A stretch of DNA of 64,000 nucleotides, from assembly GCF_000143415.4 (NCBI RefSeq), contig NW_003314296.1, forward strand, positions 1,432,239 to 1,496,238, in the 5' to 3' direction. Each line of letters starts with the position of its first letter. Within the stretch, counting starts at the first letter, position 1. Both the position numbers and the translations under genes were made by a program. This document shows positions 59,011 through 64,000 of this stretch, in pieces. The DNA is from Selaginella moellendorffii. Lineage: Eukaryota > Streptophyta > Lycopodiopsida > Selaginellales > Selaginellaceae. The notes under the pieces are model-generated. The model was not told the DNA's origin. It saw only the letters and a list, made by a program, of their open reading frames with translations, and did not search any database.

Positions 59011-59049
59011 GGAAGAGAGTTAGAGGCCCAACTCCCATGAGTAAGAAAT

Positions 59050-59218
59050 CAACACTGTTTAAGCTCTTGAATTTGGACTTCCCGAGAGGTCACCTAGCCC
59101 AATATTATTCAAACCCATAAACAGTTAACCTTAAAAATCCCAAAACCCTTAATTGATTGGAAAAAGGGGTGCACTTTTATTCATAGGCCCTTTTCCCTTT
59201 ATATTTGAACTCATGGGA
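59050..59218 (-). repeat. Inverted fragment of the 16/30/37-kb repeat
   Basis: In reverse complement this gives the 'gtgcacccc..ttttccaatc..ttaaggg..gggctaggtgacctc' segment also found at 16830-16930, 30535-30640 and 37720-37815. It ends directly at the LTR start at 59221, so the LTR element inserted into it. Confidence 0.7.
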
Positions 59219-59220
59219 CC

Positions 59221-61000
59221 TGTGAGACACAAAATCCCTAGGCCCCAAAGTGGAGCCGAAAGGGTGCCATGTGGTAGTGGCCGAAGTGAAAGCCAAACGA
59301 ACGTAACACATTTGGACTAAAAGCTTCGACTTGAAAGGTCAAGAGCGGGAGTGGAACTCTCAACGAAGTGCTCAAGGAATAAGCATAAAGCAAGCAATAA
59401 GTGAGTCTCCAGAAAAGGAGTCCGAGATGGACCCGAGATGGAGTCCGAGATGGACCGAGATGGAGTCCAAGATGGACCCGAGATGGAGTCCGAGATGGAC
59501 CCAAGATGGAATCCGAGATAGACCCGAGATGGAGTCTGAGATGGAGCCCAAGATAGAATCTGAGATGGAGTCCGAGAAGGACCTGAGATGGAGTCTGAAG
59601 TCGAGATCGAGACCGAGACTAGGACCGAGACCGAGACCGAGACCAGGACCGAGACCAAGATTGAGACCGAGGCCGAGGCTGAGACCAAACCCAAGCCCGA
59701 GTCCGAGTCCGAGTCTCGTGCTAAATATTATTCTATTTTTATTATTTTTTATAATGGAGATTCCTAGTTCATCTAACTCTTCTCACCTTATAGATATATC
59801 ATCGCCATTGCCATCGCCATCGCCCCGGCTGAGCCACGCCATCAAGAATGCCGCATTGGCGCGGGTCGAGAACAAGAACAAGCAAAGGTGAAGTTTACCT
59901 TCCTGGTCAATTTCCACGTCAAAACTGTTGTTTTGTGGCCACCAAAGACGTACTTCATTGCGAGTCCTAGTTTGAGTCTAAGTTTGAGTTCGAGTTCGAG
60001 TCTGAGGGGGTTAAAGCCCAAAGCATTCATCTCCTAAACCCTGGGGGGTTTGGTGAGCTCCAAAAGTATAGTAGGGGGAGGACTCCAGTGGAGCCAGTTT
60101 AGCTAAGAAAGGCTAGTTTGTCCTAGGAAGGCTGTACCCAGGTGTTGGGTGATGGGATAACCACTGGGAAATCCAAAACTAGAGTGAATATAGACGGACA
60201 AGCAGGGTAGTTTGGTGAAGTGTTCAGGAGTTGACTCTAGTTCCCTCGAGAGATTGAATGGTCGATGCTCCCAGTCCAAGTGTGGGTGGCACTACCTACT
60301 TGGATACCTGGTGTGGCTCAAAGGAACCTCACTCTAAGCCCATGGCTAGAGCACCCAAAGGTGGAAGGCGGGGAGAGTACCCATGAAGCTCATGTAGGGC
60401 CATGGTATTCCAAAATATTGTCCCAAATGCTCAAACTGTGGAAAGGAAGAGGAACAGTCCTCTGTTGTAGTGACCAAGGATACAATTGGGTGGTAAAGAA
60501 GTCCCAACTCGTGGGACTTAGTGGTTAGGTTTGTGGGCCTCGATCTAGTGGTAGTGTTGGCGAACACAGCCATGGGCAGAAAGAGTCTTGGTGGGGACTG
60601 GAAAAGGGATATTGGGGAAGGCTATTCCCCATGTATGTGGGTATTCTAAGGAGGCTAAGGAGTGGATTTGGGATGATCACTCATGGACGGATGGCCCAGT
60701 TTTTGAGAGACGGGACTGTGATGTAGGTGGTGTTAGACCACCGGTGTGACCAAGGTGAAGGGGCATGGTTTTAGCGTAACAGGTTGATATGTCGGTGGTA
60801 CCTTGGGGTGTTAGTCATGGGATCGGACATGTGGAGCACTTGGACCAAGTGCAATGGTTGAGGGGCTTGGATGTCATTCTTGGGGATAGCAAGTCCTTAA
60901 GTCCAAAATAGGACTTATGGAGGTTGTGAGTAAGACTCCTCCAAGTGGTCGGAAGTGTGGTTAAGTGAGTAAAGTAAAATGGAAAATTTAGTCGCTTACA
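59221..61000 (+). mobile_element. 5' LTR of a TGTGAGAC-family retrotransposon
   Basis: Best-preserved copy: it begins TGTGAGACACAAAATCCC and ends GTCGCTTACA (TG...CA). Immediately downstream, TTGGTATCGTAG (61003-61014) resembles the TGGTATCAGAG primer-binding site for initiator Met tRNA, so this is a left LTR and not a solo one. It holds the purine-rich GAGNCC array (about 59420-59710) and a GC-rich insert of about 240 bases (about 59720-59960) missing from the other copies. Confidence 0.8.
59720..59960 (+). other. GC-rich foreign segment inside the LTR, possible captured gene piece
   Basis: Between array and LTR body this copy has extra sequence that reads as one open frame, MEIPSSSNSSHLIDIS, then PLPSPSPRLSHAIKN and AALARVENKNKQ, followed by AG|gtgaag, a plausible splice donor. 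Composition and codon use look like a host exon. I do not recognise the protein. Capture of a host gene fragment is the simplest reading; boundaries are approximate. Confidence 0.45.
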
Positions 61001-61364
61001 ACTTGGTATCGTAGTTGTTCTTTAGTTCGACTTTTATTAGTGGCCAAGTATATCACCACTTGTATTGGAATTGGAAGGTCCTAAGTATGGACCTATCCTC
61101 AAGGAGGAGCATGTCAACAAAATATGGCTCTCCACTCAAGTTCATGCATGAACTTGTGCGCAATGTGGTGGATGGAAAAGGGCCAGTAAGGGAACGATTT
61201 TGGGATCTTGGGAACAGTATAAGGGTTTCCTCAGAGAGTTGAGGATGTGATCCAAATGAGCATTTGATGCAGCAAATGGGCTAATGTAGTTGTGGTAAAT
61301 AACTATAGTCAGGATCATGGGAAAATGCAGACTCCAAAACAATAAAGGAGTCACAAGATTAACC
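61001..61364 (+). mobile_element. Internal region of LTR element, first part
   Basis: Starts with the PBS-like site and has no long reading frame. It breaks off at TAACC where another LTR inserted, and logically resumes at 62830. Confidence 0.6.
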
Positions 61365-62824
61365 TGTGAGACACAAATCCCTAAGCCCCAAAGTAGAGCC
61401 AAAAAGGCACCATGTGGTAGTGGCCGAAGCAAAAGCCAAACGAACGTAACACATTTAGACTAAAAGTTTCAACTTGAAAGGTCAAGAGCGGGAGTGGAAC
61501 TCCCAACAAAGTGCTCAAGGACCAAGCATAAGGCAAGCAATAAGTGAGTTTTCAGAAAAGGAGTATGAGATGGAGTTTGAGATGGACCCGAGATGGAGTC
61601 TGAGATGGATCGAGATGGAGTCTGAGATGGACCCGAGATGGAATTCGAGATGGAGTCTGAGAAGGACCTGAGATGGAGTCCGAAGTAGAGATCGAGATCG
61701 AGACTGGGACCGAGACTGAGGCCGAGATCGAGACCGAGACCGAGGCCGAGGCCGAGACCAAGGTCGAGACCAAGCCCGAGTCCGAGTCCGAGTCTGAGTC
61801 TGAGTCCAAGTCTGAGTCTGAGTCTGAGTCCAAGTCTGAGTCCGAGTCCAAGTTCAAGTCTGAGAGGGTGAAAGCCTAAAGCATTCGTCTCCCAAACCCT
61901 GGGGGGTTTGGTGAGCTCTAAAAGTATAGTAGGGGGAGGACTCTAGTGGAGCCAGTTTGGCCAAAAAAGGCCAGTTTGGCCCAGTGTAGCGCACCTTATC
62001 TCTCTCCCCTTAAGCCAATTGGAAAAGGGGCAATTGCTTGATGAGAGAGCCCTTAGTGGCTATTTTATCCCCATTTATCCCCCAAGGTTCCAAGGATCCA
62101 CAGTGACAGTATATCCAAATCTCATCCCATGATCACATGCGCTACACCCAGGAAGGCTGCACCCAAGTGTTGGGTGATGAGATAACCACTAGGAAGTCCA
62201 AAGCTAGAGTGAATACAGACTGACAAGCAGGGTAGCTTAGTGAAGTGTTCAAGAGCCGGCTCTAGTTCCTCCGGGAGATCGAATGGTCGATGCTCCCAGT
62301 CTAATATGGGTGGCACTACTTACTTGGATACCTGGCGTGGCTCAACGGAACCTCGCTCTAAGCCCATGGTTAGAGCACCCAAAGACGGAAGGTGGGGAGA
62401 GTACCCACGGGGCTCGCGTAGGGCCACGGTGTTCCGAAATGTTATCCCGAAGTCCCAAACTGTGGAAAGGAGGAGGAGCAATCCTCCAGTGTAGTGATTA
62501 AGGATACAGTCACATGATGAGGATGTCCTAGAGGACAATGGGACTTAGTGGCCGAGCCTGCGGGGCTTGATCTAGTGGCAGTGTTAGCGAATACGGCCAT
62601 GGGCAGAAAGGGACTAGGTAGGGACTAACAAAGGGATATTGGGGAAGGTTGTTCCCCATGTCTGTAGGCATCCTAAGGATGCTAAGGAGTGGATTGGGGA
62701 AGACCACTCATGGATGGATGACCCAGAGTGGATTGGACTTATAGAGGTTGTGAATGAGATTCCTCCAAGTGGTTGGAGGTGTAGTTAAGTGACTAAAGTA
62801 GAATGGAAAAATTAATCACTTACA
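61365..62824 (+). mobile_element. Solo LTR nested in an element of its own family
   Basis: Begins TGTGAGACACAAATCCC, ends ATCACTTACA, and is flanked by the perfect 5-base duplication TAACC (61360-61364 region and 62825-62829, the latter reading TAACC directly after TTACA). Compared with the 59221 copy it lacks about 215 bases near 62730 and carries a 162-base insertion. The hexamer array spans about 61556-61865. Confidence 0.8.
61985..62146. mobile_element. 162-base insertion with 9-base inverted ends and 5-base target duplication
   Basis: TGTAGCGCA at one end and its exact reverse complement TGCGCTACA at the other enclose a 162-base segment absent from sister LTRs, flanked on both sides by CCCAG. 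TG...CA ends with a 5-base duplication fit a very short solo LTR (TRIM-like); a non-autonomous DNA transposon with a 5-base duplication is less usual. No coding capacity. Confidence 0.75.
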
Positions 62825-64000
62825 TAACCTTATATAGTTAAGGCTGGTGCTCATAAATTTGAGACCGGAATTAATGACTGTGGGAGGTCAAATATGGAAG
62901 AGGACACAAGTCCTTTGAAATGGTAGTTGGGGCGACCTTTAATAAATGTTAGAATAACCCAAGGAGTTGAGGATGTACTTAAAGGATGAGTTAGTATTTT
63001 CATCACATGGACAAGTGGTCCTAAGGGGCAAAAGATTACCCTTAGAACAAATCAAGTGTTGGAGTAACACTTGCAAAGAGGGTCCTTGTGAGTAAGATTT
63101 GAATACAAGAAGTTGTATTCTAGTGAGCTGGCACCTCAAAGGTAGGACTTCATGGGTTGTCAGATTGATAAAGTCCAAAAAGCTGGATGACTCAAATAGA
63201 GTCAAAGAATAATCCTAAGAGATTGATGAAAGCATTTGGATTGAGGTGTGTTGTACCCCACGAAGGATAGGGGGATTATAGGATCAAAATATAAGAACAG
63301 AAGGTATCTCATTAATGGTAGAATGTGCCATACTAAAGTCGTGGGAAAGGTGTTCCCCAAAAGAAAGCAACTTTGGTGCAGAGTTGTGTATGAACATTAT
63401 GGTGTAGTGCTAACGGATAGTTAGCATGAGAAATGACTGGGTGGGTCTTGGCAAAAGACCTAGATACAAGTGCAAAGTGTCATAAAGGTAGACTTATGGA
63501 GTTGATGGTGTAGAGACACCAAATGTGCCAAGGTGTGATACTTTGAGGTTATGTTGATGGGTTTATGAGAACCCCTTGCCAAGGGAATCCCAATGGAATT
63601 GGGAATGGTATAGCCTAAGCTAGAAGGTATGTGGTAGAGTGTGATGACCCAGATAATGATGGAGGTGTGGAAGCACCAGCAATGAGTTGTAGAACTTGAC
63701 AATTATGAGGCAACTAAGCAAGAATTGGTTAAACGAGTAGAAGGTAACATAAAGAAGTAAGATATACCTTTATTGGGGATAAATTGCTTATGTTGTGATA
63801 TAGTAAATCAATATCGTAAAAAGGAAATGCTCATTGTCAAGGAGGTCATCATTGGGACACCCAAACACTCTAAAACACCAGGAAGTGGTGTTTAGTGTCA
63901 CGAGGGCAATAGATAATGCCCAAAGGACTAAGTCCCTAGCGAATGATGGATAGAAGGTGTTATCCAAATGTCCAAGGTTGCAGAGACAAGAGAAGACTGT
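62825..64000 (+). mobile_element. Internal region of LTR element, continuing past the window
   Basis: Resumes after the nested LTR and runs to the window end with no long ORF and no recognised gag or pol motif in 1.2 kb. The phrase 'gagttgaggatgt' occurs here (about 62961) and also in the first part (61238), suggesting internal duplication. Either a long untranslated leader, as in large non-autonomous elements, or decay. Confidence 0.5.

Noticed and set aside
61673-61879. Small ORF encoding a Glu/Ser/Thr-rich protein
   Set aside because: It is only the translation of the GAGNCC hexamer array of an LTR; sister copies give unrelated lengths and have stops.

Overview
The window looks like nuclear DNA of a lycophyte, most likely Selaginella moellendorffii. 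The reasons are intron-dense plant genes whose introns are mostly 50-60 bases, GC-rich exons set in AT-rich repeats, and two long, nearly intronless PLS-type PPR genes. The species call is an inference; land plant is secure. One run of N (29215-29314) marks an assembly gap.

Layout. A PPR gene (379-2301, +) has a C-terminus cut short and is followed by a small kelch/F-box-like remnant. Next come a membrane glycosyltransferase (3551-5993, +), an auxilin-like J-domain protein (6550-9758, -) and a PX-PH phospholipase D zeta (10184-14364, -, 19 exons). After about 5 kb of decayed repeats lie an importin-7/8 (SAD2-like) karyopherin (19310-23847, -, 22 exons) and a mitochondrial ribosomal protein bL27m (23955-25154, +), which share a 107-base bidirectional promoter. 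A second PPR gene (about 25197-27503, +) follows. The stretch 27.5-42.3 kb is nested retrotransposon debris interrupted only by a single-exon molybdate transporter (33232-34587, +). A cluster of three related J-domain genes lies at 42.9-48.5 kb: one large DUF3444 protein (+), one broken copy (-) and one intact tail-anchored copy (-). The chromatin scaffold EAF1 of the NuA4 acetyltransferase (49171-55400, -, 19 exons) follows. The rest (56-64 kb) is repeats.

The repeats resolve into a readable history. One LTR family (starts TGTGAGAC, ends CTTACA, carries an internal GAGTCC/GAGACC hexamer array) occurs at least five times. Copies are solo LTRs with 5-base target duplications (CTATG, GTTAT/ATTAT, TAACC). 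One is inserted inside a Ty3/gypsy integrase, one carries an opposite-strand copy next to the gap, and one lies inside an element of its own family and itself carries a 162-base nested insertion.

The genes are ordinary housekeeping functions (membrane traffic, nuclear import, mitochondrial translation, organelle RNA processing, molybdate uptake, chromatin) with no operon-like logic. Exon joins were worked out by hand from GT-AG sites, reading phase and family resemblance; every junction listed keeps frame.
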